The notes beneath the pieces were generated by a model. The model was not told the origin of the DNA. It saw only the letters and a list, made by a program, of their open reading frames with translations, and searched no databases. The position numbers and the translations under genes are program-made. Source: Paracoccus albicereus (GTDB lineage: Bacteria > Pseudomonadota > Alphaproteobacteria > Rhodobacterales > Rhodobacteraceae). From it: a DNA stretch of 64,000 bases. The stretch spans positions 496,001 through 560,000 of the forward strand of contig NZ_JAKZEU010000002.1 in NCBI RefSeq assembly GCF_024359525.1. The letters are read 5' to 3'. Shown in pieces: positions 1 to 6,576 of this stretch. Numbering within the stretch: position 1 is the first letter of the stretch; every line of letters begins with the position of its first letter.

Positions 1-225
1 CGGACGATCGGCGCCGTCTCAGCCAGACGGCTTCCCGCCTTCGGCGCGAAGTGGACCGAGATGCGCGACGGGATGAAGGCATGGCTGCGTGATCAGAAAT
101 TGCCGGGCGACGCCGTGCTGATGATCGGCGAGACCGACCACGAGCGCGAATTGATGGCTGCAGGCGGTCTGGCGGGCTTTCTCACCGGGCAGCACTATTT
201 CGAAGGACAGCGCCATGGATTTTGA
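1..225 (+). CDS. C-terminal fragment of an unrecognised protein upstream of ribB
   Basis: An open frame runs in from the window edge and ends at TGA 223-225, overlapping the ribB start by 11 bases, which suggests translational coupling. About 74 residues are visible. The tail contains IGETDHERELMAAGGLAG, loosely like the last motif of HAD-type phosphatases (G-D/E-x-x-x-D/E ... AGG), but this is weak. It does not look like riboflavin synthase or RibD. A HAD-like phosphatase would fit the riboflavin context, since the pathway needs a dephosphorylation step, but that is inference only. The start lies outside the window. Confidence 0.6.
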   Translation, partial: RTIGAVSARRLPAFGAKWTEMRDGMKAWLRDQKLPGDAVLMIGETDHERELMAAGGLAGFLTGQHYFEGQRHGF

Positions 226-1333
226 GAAGCCGGGCCCGGTTGAGCGCGACTGGTCCGACGTGATCTCGGGCACGGAAGAGATCATCGAGGCCGCGCGCAA
301 CGGACGCATGTTCATCCTGGTCGATCACGAGGACCGGGAGAACGAAGGCGATCTGGTCATTCCGGCGCAGATGGCGACGCCAGACGCCATCAACTTCATG
401 GCCACGCATGGCAGGGGTCTGATCTGCCTGTCGCTCCCCGGCTCGCGCATCGACGCGCTTGGCCTGCCGCTGATGAGTCCCAAGAATTCCAGCCGACACG
501 AGACGGCTTTCACCATGTCGATCGAGGCGCGCGAAGGTGTCACGACCGGCATCAGCGCCCACGACAGAGCCCGCACCGTCGCCGTCGCGATCGATCCGCT
601 GAAGGGTGCCGCCGATATCGCGACGCCGGGCCACGTCTTTCCGCTGCGTGCCCGCGACGGCGGTGTTCTTGTTCGCGCCGGCCATACAGAGGCCGCCGTC
701 GACATCGCCCGGCTGGCCGGGCTGAACCCGTCGGGCGTGATCTGCGAGATCATGAACGAAGACGGCACCATGGCCCGTCTGCCCGATCTGGTGACTTTTG
801 CGCAGAAGCACGGGTTGAAGATCGGCACGATCAGCGACCTGATCGCCTATCGTCGCCGCCACGATAACCTGATCGCAGAACGCGCGCAGCGCGCCGTCAC
901 GAGCCGTTTCGGTGGCGAATGGATGATGCGCATCTTCGCGGATGAAACGCAGGGCGCCGAACACATCGTTCTGTCGAAGGGCGATCTGGCGGCCCCCGGA
1001 CCGGTGCTGGTGCGGATGCACGCCCTCGATCCGATGCACGACGTTTTGGGCATCGGTCGCGAAGGGGCCGGCGATCTGTCGGCCGCAATGACCGAGATCG
1101 AGCGTGAGGGTAGGGGCGTCGTCGTCCTGATCCGCGACCTTGACCGCAACCTGCCCGCCAGCGACGAGGTCAGTCCGCAGAAACTTCGGCAATATGGTCT
1201 GGGCGCGCAGATCCTGTCGGCGCTTGGGCTTTCGGACTTGATCCTGCTGACCAATTCGGCGCCTGTCCGCGTCGTCGGACTGGACGCTTACGGGCTTTCC
1301 ATCCACTCGACCCGTCCCATCCCCATCGACTGA
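215..1333 (+). CDS. ribB: 3,4-dihydroxy-2-butanone-4-phosphate synthase with degenerate GTP cyclohydrolase II-like C-terminus
   Basis: A 372-residue cytosolic enzyme that makes the four-carbon unit of riboflavin from ribulose 5-phosphate. The N-terminal ~205 residues carry the RibB signatures: DHEDRENEGDL (acidic Mg/substrate site, residues ~33-43), ATHGRGLICL, and TTGISAHDRA. The remaining ~165 residues align with GTP cyclohydrolase II, but the zinc-binding Cys-x10-Cys-x-Cys segment is replaced by cysteine-free sequence and about 50 residues of the catalytic core are gone. RibA activity is therefore not expected from this protein and a separate ribA would be needed. It lies first in a tight run with ribH (5-base gap) and nusB. 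Confidence 0.93.
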   Translation: MDFEKPGPVERDWSDVISGTEEIIEAARNGRMFILVDHEDRENEGDLVIPAQMATPDAINFMATHGRGLICLSLPGSRIDALGLPLMSPKNSSRHETAFTMSIEAREGVTTGISAHDRARTVAVAIDPLKGAADIATPGHVFPLRARDGGVLVRAGHTEAAVDIARLAGLNPSGVICEIMNEDGTMARLPDLVTFAQKHGLKIGTISDLIAYRRRHDNLIAERAQRAVTSRFGGEWMMRIFADETQGAEHIVLSKGDLAAPGPVLVRMHALDPMHDVLGIGREGAGDLSAAMTEIEREGRGVVVLIRDLDRNLPASDEVSPQKLRQYGLGAQILSALGLSDLILLTNSAPVRVVGLDAYGLSIHSTRPIPID

Positions 1334-1338
1334 TCGCC

Positions 1339-1896
1339 ATGGCCGACCTCACAGAACATACCGAACTTCCGTTGCCGCATTTCGATGCACCTGTACGCCT
1401 GTTGATCGTAGTGGCGCCTTATTACCGCGCCATCGCCAGCGATCTTGTTGCCGGCGCCCGCGCTGCAGCGGACAAAGCCGGCGCGACGGTCGATCTGGTC
1501 GAAGTTCCCGGAGCGCTGGAGATCCCGACGGCGATCGGTATGGCAGCCCGGTTGTCGAACTATGATGGTTTCGTGGCACTGGGCTGTGTGATCCGGGGCG
1601 AAACGACGCATTACGAAACGGTCTGCAACGATTCATCGCGCGGGTTGACGTTGCTGGGTCTGCAGGGTGTTGCCATCGGTAACGGCATCCTGACGGTCGA
1701 GAATGTCGAGCAGGCCGAGGTTCGCGCCGATCCACAGCAGCAGAACAAGGGTGGTGGTGCGGCGATGGCCGCATTGCACCTGATTGCCTTGGCCCGGAAA
1801 TGGGGCGGCAGCGCGCGCAGCCAGGAGGGCGGCGCAAGTGAACAACGCGATCCCATTCGGCTGGCCGGTGCGCTGGACGGGTTGGGTCGGGCATGA
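1339..1896 (+). CDS. ribH: 6,7-dimethyl-8-ribityllumazine synthase
   Basis: Lumazine synthase condenses the RibB product with 5-amino-6-ribitylaminouracil in the penultimate step of riboflavin synthesis. The 185-residue protein has the family hallmarks: VPGALEIP near residue 55, GCVIRGETTHYE near 83-94 with the active-site His, and GNGILTVEN. The C-terminus is about 30 residues longer than the compact family core and ends in a Gly/Ser/Glu-rich tail. It starts 5 bases after the ribB stop, and its stop overlaps the nusB start by 4 bases (ATGA), so ribB-ribH-nusB is very likely one transcript. Confidence 0.95.
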   Translation: MADLTEHTELPLPHFDAPVRLLIVVAPYYRAIASDLVAGARAAADKAGATVDLVEVPGALEIPTAIGMAARLSNYDGFVALGCVIRGETTHYETVCNDSSRGLTLLGLQGVAIGNGILTVENVEQAEVRADPQQQNKGGGAAMAALHLIALARKWGGSARSQEGGASEQRDPIRLAGALDGLGRA

Positions 1897-2375
1897 GTTC
1901 GGGTCCTGAAAGCCGGCAGGCTGAACGCCGCGCCCGCAGCTCTGCCGCGCGTCTCTACGCCGTCCAGGCGTTGTTCCAGATGGAGGCCTCAGGCCAGTCC
2001 GCCGATCGTGTGCAGCGCGAATTCCGCGATTACCGCATCGCCACCGAATACGAGGGCGTGGTCTCGCCCGAAGCAGACGATGCGCTGTTTCAGCGGCTCG
2101 TCGATGATGCAGTAACGTGGCAATCTCGTGTCGATCAGGCGACGGACCGTGCGTTGGTCGCGAAATGGCCCATCGATCGGATCGACCCGGTTCTTCGTGC
2201 GCTGTTCCGCGCAAGCGGCGCCGAGCTGGTTGCGAAGGGCACCCCGGCGCGTGTCGTCATCACCGAATATGTGCGACTTGCCGAGGCCTTCTTCCCTGAT
2301 GGTCGCGAGCCGCGTTTCGTCAACGCGGTACTTGACCATGTGGCGCGAGAGTTGCGCCCGGATGAGTTTTCCTGA
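1893..2375 (+). CDS. nusB: transcription antitermination factor NusB
   Basis: NusB binds boxA RNA with NusE (S10) in antitermination complexes, mainly on rRNA operons. The 160-residue product shows the all-helical NusB pattern: RRARSSAARLYAVQALFQME at the N-terminus, WPIDRIDPVLRALFRASGAE in the middle and VVITEYVRLAEAFF followed by FVNAVLDHVARELR. The ATGA overlap with ribH indicates coupling. ribH-nusB linkage is common across proteobacteria. The next gene is 406 bases away and has its own leader, so this is probably the operon's last gene. Confidence 0.95.
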   Translation: MSSGPESRQAERRARSSAARLYAVQALFQMEASGQSADRVQREFRDYRIATEYEGVVSPEADDALFQRLVDDAVTWQSRVDQATDRALVAKWPIDRIDPVLRALFRASGAELVAKGTPARVVITEYVRLAEAFFPDGREPRFVNAVLDHVARELRPDEFS

Positions 2376-2781
2376 TCTTCTGGCGATACAAAGCCAAAGG
2401 GGCGTGTTAATTACGTCACACAGGCGGCTTTCCAGCGGGCGTTAACGACTGCCTCATTTGCAGGCACTTCAGTGTTGTTCGAGCAAACATTTCATTATTG
2501 AAATGCCGTAGCGTAGTGTTCATGCCTGTTAAGAAGTTGTTAAGCCTTGTCTTTGCGCAACCTGAGATTGGTTCCATCGCACGCGATCACAATTTTCGAC
2601 GCGCCGCTTTCCGCCGGTGATGCGTCAATGCCACAGGACCTTGCCGACGCATGTTCGGATAAGATCGTGACACCTTCTTAAACCCGACGCCCGCCGACGC
2701 TAGTTTCATTCTCGCAGACATGCTCGGGATGTCTTCAGGCATTCCGGCCCCTCACGGGTTAACGAGATCAAGAGGATCACT
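2376..2781. other. 406-bp intergenic region before the DUF481 gene
   Basis: No coding frame with a ribosome site is visible. The region is clearly more A/T-rich than its surroundings (2401-2560), as expected of a control region. It holds one perfect TTAA-N7-TTAA element (listed separately). An AGAGGA ribosome site lies about 6 bases before the ATG at 2782. I see no convincing terminator for nusB and cannot place the transcription start. Confidence 0.5.
2529..2543. promoter_or_regulatory. candidate CtrA-binding site TTAA-N7-TTAA
   Basis: TTAA at 2529-2532 and TTAA at 2540-2543 are separated by exactly 7 bases, matching the full CtrA site of alphaproteobacteria. It sits about 240 bases upstream of the DUF481 outer-membrane gene and 150 bases past nusB. 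A/T-rich sites of this form are rare by chance in GC-rich DNA, but one match is not proof of binding. Confidence 0.4.
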
Positions 2782-3645
2782 ATGAAAAACATTACCCTCC
2801 TCACCAGCACGGCCGCGATCCTTGCCGCCCTTTCGGTTCCCGCCTTCGCGCAGACCGAAATCGCCACCGGCGCTAACGCGACCGGCGTCAGCGCGATCGA
2901 CGACCGCATCACGGACATCGAGGATGACGTTCAGGACGACTTCGACCGTCAGAACGACCCCGACCGCTTCGGCCCCGCCGATCGCCGTCAGGGCCTGTTC
3001 GGTAACATGTCGCTGACCTATTCGGGCGACACGAGCAACAACGACGCCAACGTGGACGAGCAGGACCTGTCGATCGCTGGCCGCCTGTCGTACAACCAGG
3101 GCGTCTTCTCGCAGACGGTTGGCCTGGTCATCGACTATAGCGAAACCGACGGCGACACGACCGAAGAAGACGTCGCAGCGATCTATGACGCGCAGTACTA
3201 CTTCAACGATCGTCTGTACGGTTTCGGCCTCGGCCGGATCGAGACCGACGGTGTTGCCGCTGCCGGCGAGAAAGACCGCGACGCGTTCCTGGGCTTCGGT
3301 CCTGGCTACCGCATCATCAACACCCCCGACACCGCATGGCGGATGCAGGCGGGCGTTGGCGTTCGCTACACCCGTAACGTTGGCGAAGACTCGGACACCG
3401 AAGTCGGCTACATCGTTTCGTCGCGCTTCTACCACCGCTTCAATGACGTGCTGTTCCTCACGAACGACACCGACTACCTGACCTCGGATTCCAACGACAC
3501 CATCTCGAACTCGCTGGGTCTGGGCTTCAAGGTCACCGAAGCGCTGGCAACGAAGATCAGCTACGACACCGACTACGACAAGCCCGATGGAAGTGGTTCG
3601 ACCACCGACAACTCGCTGGGCGTCTCGGTCGTCTACGGCTTCTGA
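2782..3645 (+). CDS. DUF481 (YdiY-like) outer-membrane beta-barrel protein
   Basis: A 287-residue protein with a clear Sec signal peptide (MKNIT...VPAFAQ, cleavage near residue 24), then alternating beta-rich segments ending in the typical outer-membrane C-terminal phenylalanine (VVYGF). Motifs FLGFGPGYRII, RMQAGVGVRYTR and KISYDTDYDKP match the DUF481 / salt-induced YdiY family. The mature protein is very acidic (many Asp), as in marine or halotolerant proteins. It stands alone, with its own leader (AGAGGA ribosome site) and a strong terminator 30 bases after the stop. The function is not established; a role in envelope response to osmolarity is inference from family naming. Confidence 0.85.
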   Translation: MKNITLLTSTAAILAALSVPAFAQTEIATGANATGVSAIDDRITDIEDDVQDDFDRQNDPDRFGPADRRQGLFGNMSLTYSGDTSNNDANVDEQDLSIAGRLSYNQGVFSQTVGLVIDYSETDGDTTEEDVAAIYDAQYYFNDRLYGFGLGRIETDGVAAAGEKDRDAFLGFGPGYRIINTPDTAWRMQAGVGVRYTRNVGEDSDTEVGYIVSSRFYHRFNDVLFLTNDTDYLTSDSNDTISNSLGLGFKVTEALATKISYDTDYDKPDGSGSTTDNSLGVSVVYGF

Positions 3646-3674
3646 TCACGTTCCCTCGTATCGAAGTCTCTCTG

Positions 3675-3700
3675 GGGGCGGTCTTCGGACCGCCCCTTTT
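3675..3700 (+). terminator. intrinsic terminator of the DUF481 gene
   Basis: A perfect 9-bp stem GGGGCGGTC / GACCGCCCC closed by a UUCG tetraloop (3684-3687) is followed by TTTT. It lies 29 bases after the stop codon. Confidence 0.9.
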
Positions 3701-3728
3701 CCATTTCTTTAAGCAGCGCGACGCAAGC

Positions 3729-3753
3729 AAAAGGCCGCCCCGAAGGACGGCCT
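3729..3753 (-). terminator. intrinsic terminator of the small RNA at 3729-3862
   Basis: Read on the minus strand, the stem AGGCCGTCC / GGGCGGCCT (one G-U pair) with a UUCG loop is followed by TTT. It converges with the DUF481 terminator 30 bases away, and no minus-strand protein gene lies upstream to account for it. Confidence 0.75.
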
Positions 3754-3862
3754 GAGTGGCGGGAACCGCAGCAACCGCGGCGGCATCAGATTTCCCGAAA
3801 GCCTGGATTACCAGGTGGGTGCCGGTTAACGAAGCCAGGGCCCCGACAGAGCCAGCCCCCTC
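3729..3862 (-). ncRNA. probable structured small RNA, 6S (ssrS)-like
   Basis: This gene-free stretch on the minus strand has a TATAAC -10 box (3874-3869), a G start 7 bases later (3862), and ends at an intrinsic terminator (3753-3729). The ~134-nt RNA can fold into a nested rod: CGGCA pairs with UGCCG around an inner CCUGG-UAAU-CCAGG hairpin, with a GC-rich CCGC/GCGG arm 3' of it. The size, isolated gene and rod with internal bubble suit a 6S RNA, and the inner segment looked familiar from alphaproteobacterial 6S RNAs, but I could not verify it. The -35 region is poor. It could instead be another regulatory RNA. Confidence 0.45.
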
Positions 3863-3978
3863 GGAAAAGTTATAGGCCAGTGGAAAAAAGGCCGCTTCGC
3901 GAGAAGAGCAGAAACCCGCCGCGACCAGAGGTAAGCGTCACCCTCGCGCAAATCAAGCGCCTCGCTGACTTGAAGAGT

Positions 3979-3993
3979 GTTTCCGTTTCGTTC
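3979..3993 (+). promoter_or_regulatory. candidate LexA (SOS) box before mmcB
   Basis: GTTT-CCGTTTC-GTTC matches 7 of 8 specified bases of the alphaproteobacterial LexA site GTTC-N7-GTTC. It ends 11 bases before the mmcB start codon, where a repressor would block the transcription start. mmcB is known in Caulobacter as an SOS-regulated mitomycin-resistance gene. Confidence 0.55.
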
Positions 3994-4004
3994 AGGCTGC
4001 ACGC

Positions 4005-4472
4005 ATGAATGAACCAGTCGCCGACATTCTTCCCACGATGGCGGGCCAGCGCCTTGCGCGGGGCGCCGCTCGACTTTTGCGCAGCATGAACCACGCTGTC
4101 ATGACCGAGTTCGTGCCGACGCGTGGACTTCGGGTTGACTTGATGAGCATCGGGCCCAAGGGAGAAATCTGGATCGTCGAATGCAAGAGCTGTCGGGCAG
4201 ACTTTGCCGGCGATCGCAAATGGCAGGGCTACTTGGAATGGTGCGATCGGTATTTCTGGGCGGTGGATTGTGATTTCCCGACCGACTTGCTGCCGGACGA
4301 TGCCGGCCTGATCTTGGCCGACGCCTATGGTGCGGAAATCCAGCGCATGGCTGGCGAAACACGCATGGCAGGGGCCCGACGCAACCGACTGACCCGCAAT
4401 TTCGCACGGGTCGCCGCATTGAGGCTTCATGGCGTCGCGGATCCGGCGACGCTGACGGACGGAGCGTTCTAG
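4005..4472 (+). CDS. mmcB: MmcB family DNA repair protein (PD-(D/E)XK nuclease fold)
   Basis: A 155-residue soluble protein with the restriction-endonuclease-like core: Asp45 in GLRVDLM, then Glu59-x-Lys61 in WIVECKS, the D-x13-E-x-K spacing of PD-(D/E)XK enzymes. Full-length resemblance to the MmcB family (for example DRKWQGYLEWCDRYFWAVD) is strong. In Caulobacter this family protects against mitomycin C and is SOS-induced; the LexA-like box just upstream agrees. The start codon is preceded by the short leader GGCTGCACGC with no strong ribosome site. It is convergent with DUF6324, the two stops sharing CTAG. Confidence 0.88.
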   Translation: MNEPVADILPTMAGQRLARGAARLLRSMNHAVMTEFVPTRGLRVDLMSIGPKGEIWIVECKSCRADFAGDRKWQGYLEWCDRYFWAVDCDFPTDLLPDDAGLILADAYGAEIQRMAGETRMAGARRNRLTRNFARVAALRLHGVADPATLTDGAF

Positions 4473-4699
4473 CGACGGGATTTTCCGGGCTTGCCGCCGT
4501 CCTTTTTTCCACCGCCGGACTGGCTTGCGACTGCATCCGCTGCGGCCAGCAGTTCTTCGGCGATTTCGGTTGCTTCTTCGGGGTCGAAGTCCAGCGGAAG
4601 CTCGACGCCATCCGCCTCGATATAGATGCGGACCATTCCCTGATCGGTCGGTCCGATCTGCAGATTGGCGGCGATGTCGCTTTGTTTGTTGATGCTCAT
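4469..4699 (-). CDS. DUF6324 family small protein
   Basis: A 76-residue soluble protein opening with MSINKQSDIAANLQIGPTD and continuing with an acidic VELPLDFDPEEATEIAEELL segment, as in the DUF6324 proteins of Rhodobacterales. The last ~20 residues are Gly/Lys/Arg-rich and probably disordered (KKDGGKPGKSRR). An AAGGTTC-type leader lies ahead of the ATG. The stop overlaps that of mmcB by 4 bases. The function is unknown. The divergent neighbour upstream is tRNA-His. Confidence 0.75.
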   Translation of the reverse strand: MSINKQSDIAANLQIGPTDQGMVRIYIEADGVELPLDFDPEEATEIAEELLAAADAVASQSGGGKKDGGKPGKSRR

Positions 4700-4756
4700 G
4701 GGCGTGAACCTTTTTTCCTTGTCCTAGCCCGCGCGCGATGACCCGGCAAGTCAGGC

Positions 4757-4785
4757 TTGCATCATCGGCGACTGCGGTCTAGATA
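4757..4785 (+). promoter_or_regulatory. promoter of tRNA-His
   Basis: -35 TTGCAT (4757-4762), a spacer of exactly 17 bases and -10 TAGATA (4780-4785). The predicted start at about 4792 leaves a 4-base leader before the tRNA. Confidence 0.6.
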
Positions 4786-4795
4786 GCGCATCCGT

Positions 4796-4872
4796 GCCGC
4801 CTTAGCTCAGTTGGTTAGAGCGCTAGATTGTGGATCTAGAGGTCCCCCGTTCGAGCCGGGGAGGCGGTACCA
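4796..4872 (+). tRNA. tRNA-His (GTG)
   Basis: A cloverleaf reads directly: acceptor GCCGCCT paired with AGGCGGT (first pair G1-U72), D-arm with AGCTCAGTTGGTTAGAGC, anticodon loop TTGTGGA with anticodon GTG, T-arm with GTTCGAG, discriminator A73 and an encoded CCA. The base before G1 (T4795) cannot serve as G-1, and A73 replaces the usual C73. This is the non-canonical tRNA-His form known from many alphaproteobacteria. Confidence 0.96.
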
Positions 4873-4879
4873 CTTCCAT

Positions 4880-6037
4880 CTAACCCAGAATGTCGCTCAC
4901 GAGGCGTCTGAATAGCCGCATTCCGACGGGGATCAGCGCATCCGGAAAGTCGTAGTCGGGATTGTGCAGGGCAGGGATCTCGCCCGATCCAAGGAGCGCC
5001 ATGGCTGAACGGGTCCCCGCGAGCCCGAAGCGGCCGAAATCTTCGGACGCGCGCATTGGCAAGTCACTTGAGTCATGCACTATGCCCTCGGCTTCAAAGG
5101 CCTTGCGGAAGATTTGCGTCGCTTCGTCATCATTGCTGCAGGCCAAAAAGATGTCGTGCTGCGACAGCGATACAGTCAGCTCCCGGGCGTGTCGCGCGAT
5201 CGCCGCCTGTGCATCAATCAACAGCCCATCCATGCCGGAATCATCGCGGCTGCGCAGGGTCACCCACAATTCGGCATCGCCGGGTGCAATACCGAAGGCA
5301 GGCGCACCTAGGTGAGCATGCGTGATCGTTGCCAAACGAAACTCAGCATCCGCCACGTCCGCACCCCGTGAGAGGGCCGTGAGGGCAGGGATGAGCGCTG
5401 CAAGGGCGGGGGCAGGTGAAAGGCCGGTTTCCGGCATCGAGGCATGGGCGGTTCGCCCTTGCAACCCGATCCGCAATCCGCGCGAGGCGCAGTTCATCGC
5501 GCCCGGCGCGATGCGGGCGTGACCCAGCGGGACACCCGGCATGTTGTGGATCGAAAACGCGAAGTCGGGCGCTATTTCCAGGTAACGGGGATCGTCTATC
5601 ACGGCGGCCGCGCCGGAACCATCTTCCTCGGCTGGCTGAAACAGCAGGACGACGCGTCCTTTTGCTGGACGTTCTTCGCCCAGCATCGCAGCCAAGCCGC
5701 ACAGGATCGCCGTATGACCGTCATGGCCGCACAGATGAGCCTTTCCGTCGATCAGACTGCGATGATCAGGTTGTCCAGTTTCGATGATCGGCAAAGCGTC
5801 GAGTTCAGCGCGCAGCATCACCGTGGGTCCCGGGTCTTCGCCATCGAAGATCGCGGCCACGCCGTGCCCGCCAAACCCGGTGATGACACTGTCAGGATGA
5901 CAGGTTCCCAACCAGCCCACGACGCGCCGGGCCGTCTCGACTTCCTGGCCTGAAAGTTCGGGAAATCGGTGCAGCTCGCGCCGAAGCGATTTCAGTGCGT
6001 CGAAAAGGCGCGGTTCGTTCGTCGGACGGTCAATCAC
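4880..6037 (-). CDS. M20 family amidohydrolase (hippurate hydrolase-like)
   Basis: A 385-residue cytosolic metallo-amidohydrolase of the M20/IAA-amino acid hydrolase group. Metal and catalytic motifs appear in order: HRFPELSGQE (residues ~22-31), HLCGHDGHTAI (~102-112, Cys and His ligands), LFQPAEEDGSGA (~131, catalytic Glu), SIHNMPG (~162), and near the end MRASEDFGRFG and LHNPDYDFPD. The central lid/dimerisation domain is present. The substrate (N-acyl amino acid, hippurate or similar) cannot be read from sequence. It is a single gene ending 7 bases after tRNA-His, on the opposite strand. Confidence 0.9.
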   Translation of the reverse strand: MIDRPTNEPRLFDALKSLRRELHRFPELSGQEVETARRVVGWLGTCHPDSVITGFGGHGVAAIFDGEDPGPTVMLRAELDALPIIETGQPDHRSLIDGKAHLCGHDGHTAILCGLAAMLGEERPAKGRVVLLFQPAEEDGSGAAAVIDDPRYLEIAPDFAFSIHNMPGVPLGHARIAPGAMNCASRGLRIGLQGRTAHASMPETGLSPAPALAALIPALTALSRGADVADAEFRLATITHAHLGAPAFGIAPGDAELWVTLRSRDDSGMDGLLIDAQAAIARHARELTVSLSQHDIFLACSNDDEATQIFRKAFEAEGIVHDSSDLPMRASEDFGRFGLAGTRSAMALLGSGEIPALHNPDYDFPDALIPVGMRLFRRLVSDILG

Positions 6038-6131
6038 TTTTCCAGCTTAATTCTTGTTCGCATTGGGAACAATGGGCCCGGACGGAGGTTGATACGCGAA
6101 GCCTTACAACGCAGTGAAAGGAGTCCCTGCA

Positions 6132-6566
6132 ATGGCAACCTCGAACTACAGCACCGAACAAGCCAAGCGTGACGCACAGGCAGCAGCCAACGAAGCCGCA
6201 GACGATCTGCGCGATGGTGCGCGCCGCATGGGCGACGCGGCCAAGGAGACCGTCAACGACCTCACCAACAACGACTCGGTCAATCGTCTGAAAGAGCGTG
6301 GCTCGGATCTGGTCGACGCCGCCAAGGAAACAGGACGTGAATACGCGGACCGCGCGCGTGAAACCGGTCGCGAATATGCAGACCGTGCGCGTTCGGAAGC
6401 CAATCGTCTGTACGATGAGGGGCAGCGTCGCGCTACCGAAGTCGCTCATTACGCCGAAGAACGCTATGACGAGGTTTCTGACATGGTTCGCCGGAAGCCT
6501 GGACAAGCTCTGGGGATCGCCGCAGGCGTTGGCTTCCTCGTCGGGTTGATCCTGGCGCGTCGCTAA
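6132..6566 (+). CDS. DUF883 (ElaB/YqjD-like) membrane-anchored protein
   Basis: A 144-residue protein. The ATG at 6132 is preferred because AAGGAG lies 8 bases upstream; an in-frame GTG at 6114 would put that site inside the gene. The first ~115 residues form a charged, alanine-rich helix with a repeated segment (TGREYADRARETGREYADRA). The C-terminus RRKPGQALGIAAGVGFLVGL followed by ILARR is the DUF883 glycine-zipper anchor. E. coli members sit in the inner membrane and bind ribosomes in stationary phase; that role is only inferred here. It is followed 10 bases later by a holin-like membrane gene. Confidence 0.85.
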   Translation: MATSNYSTEQAKRDAQAAANEAADDLRDGARRMGDAAKETVNDLTNNDSVNRLKERGSDLVDAAKETGREYADRARETGREYADRARSEANRLYDEGQRRATEVAHYAEERYDEVSDMVRRKPGQALGIAAGVGFLVGLILARR

Positions 6567-6576
6567 GGCGGTTTGG

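Noticed and set aside
3729..3862. tmRNA, RNase P RNA or SRP RNA
   Set aside because: No tag frame, no GAGGAAAGTCC-type P4 region and no GGUCAGGxxxGAAGGxAGCA SRP loop on either strand.
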